The notes under the pieces were generated by a model. It was given only the letters and a program-made list of their open reading frames with translations. It was not told where the DNA came from and searched no databases. A stretch of DNA of 64,000 nt, taken from Arenicola marina. Its lineage: Eukaryota; Annelida; Polychaeta; Arenicolidae. Positions 63,863 through 64,000 of this stretch are shown in pieces (positions within the stretch are counted from its first letter, which is position 1; each line of letters begins with the position of its first letter). The position numbers and the translations under genes are program-made. The stretch is from positions 48,849,670-48,913,669 of the forward strand of contig OZ025248.1 of the NCBI GenBank assembly GCA_964019135.1, written 5' to 3'.

Positions 63863-64000
63863 ATGGCGACCTTTCAGTTTATATCGATGACCCCTTTGGC
63901 GCACGCTGGGGCCACCGCCACTCTCGGTTCCGCATTGACGTCCCCCTTCTCACCCGACATGCAGGGCCCCAACGGAGGGATTGCTCAGTGCGTACTGGTG
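63863..64000 (+). CDS. 5' part of an unrecognised protein-coding gene, cut by the window edge
   Basis: Forty-six codons are open from an ATG in strong context (G at -3, G at +4) to the last base. The start reads MATFQFISMTPLAHAG, followed by a Ser/Thr/Ala/Pro-rich stretch and QGPNGGIAQCVLV. There is no signal peptide or obvious domain in this piece; the composition fits a disordered N-terminus such as those of many regulatory proteins. The TATA/CCAAT/E-box promoter directly upstream supports it as a true first exon. I do not recognise the family and assign no function. Confidence 0.65.
   Translation, partial: MATFQFISMTPLAHAGATATLGSALTSPFSPDMQGPNGGIAQCVLV

Overview
The window is animal nuclear DNA. 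It holds a 12-exon gene with GT..AG introns, a tRNA-derived SINE, remnants of Tc1/mariner and DIRS-type elements, and very many minisatellites. There is no prokaryotic gene layout. The species cannot be read from the sequence. A marine invertebrate, perhaps a mollusc, is a low-confidence guess.

Three protein-coding loci can be supported. (1) A mitochondrial carrier homolog gene (MTCH1/MTCH2 family) lies on the minus strand at 1583-8551. I assembled it from 12 exons whose phases join without a break into a 314-residue protein. Its 3-kb first intron carries a 1.5-kb element with inverted repeats. (2) An intronless, GC-rich extended short-chain dehydrogenase/reductase gene (dihydroflavonol-4-reductase-like) lies on the minus strand at 19886-20962. 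(3) The first 46 codons of a gene begin at 63863 on the plus strand and run off the right edge, behind an E-box, a CCAAT box, a GC box and a TATA box. I do not recognise that protein. A 52-codon ORF with a signal-peptide-like N-terminus at 33222-33380 is a weaker candidate.

Tandem repeats dominate the rest. Nine arrays occupy roughly 30 kb, a little under half of the window: a 51-bp unit (13.6-18.4 kb), a mosaic of 53- and 58-bp units (21.4-33.0 kb), a 36-bp unit (33.65-37.8 kb), a 53-bp unit (38.96-40.97 kb), a 51-bp unit with a tRNA-like A box (40.98-42.6 kb), a 42-bp unit (43.5-45.25 kb), a 40-bp unit (45.6-46.8 kb), a 36-bp unit (49.7-50.3 kb) and a 44-bp unit (56.1-58.6 kb). The units are unrelated to one another by eye. 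Several arrays contain larger duplications whose lengths are exact multiples of the unit (583 = 11x53, 798 = 19x42, 264 = 6x44), as expected from unequal exchange or slippage. Four arrays have periods divisible by three, which opens long frames on both strands. I treat those frames as by-products of the period, not as genes.

Mobile-element remnants are a Tc1-like transposase lacking its catalytic centre (10349-11071), a decayed DIRS-like gag region with a hairpin-rich 3' part (about 47.0-49.65 kb), and a tRNA-derived SINE on the minus strand (about 42.62-42.87 kb). The stretches 50.3-56.1 and 58.6-63.6 kb show no gene I can support.
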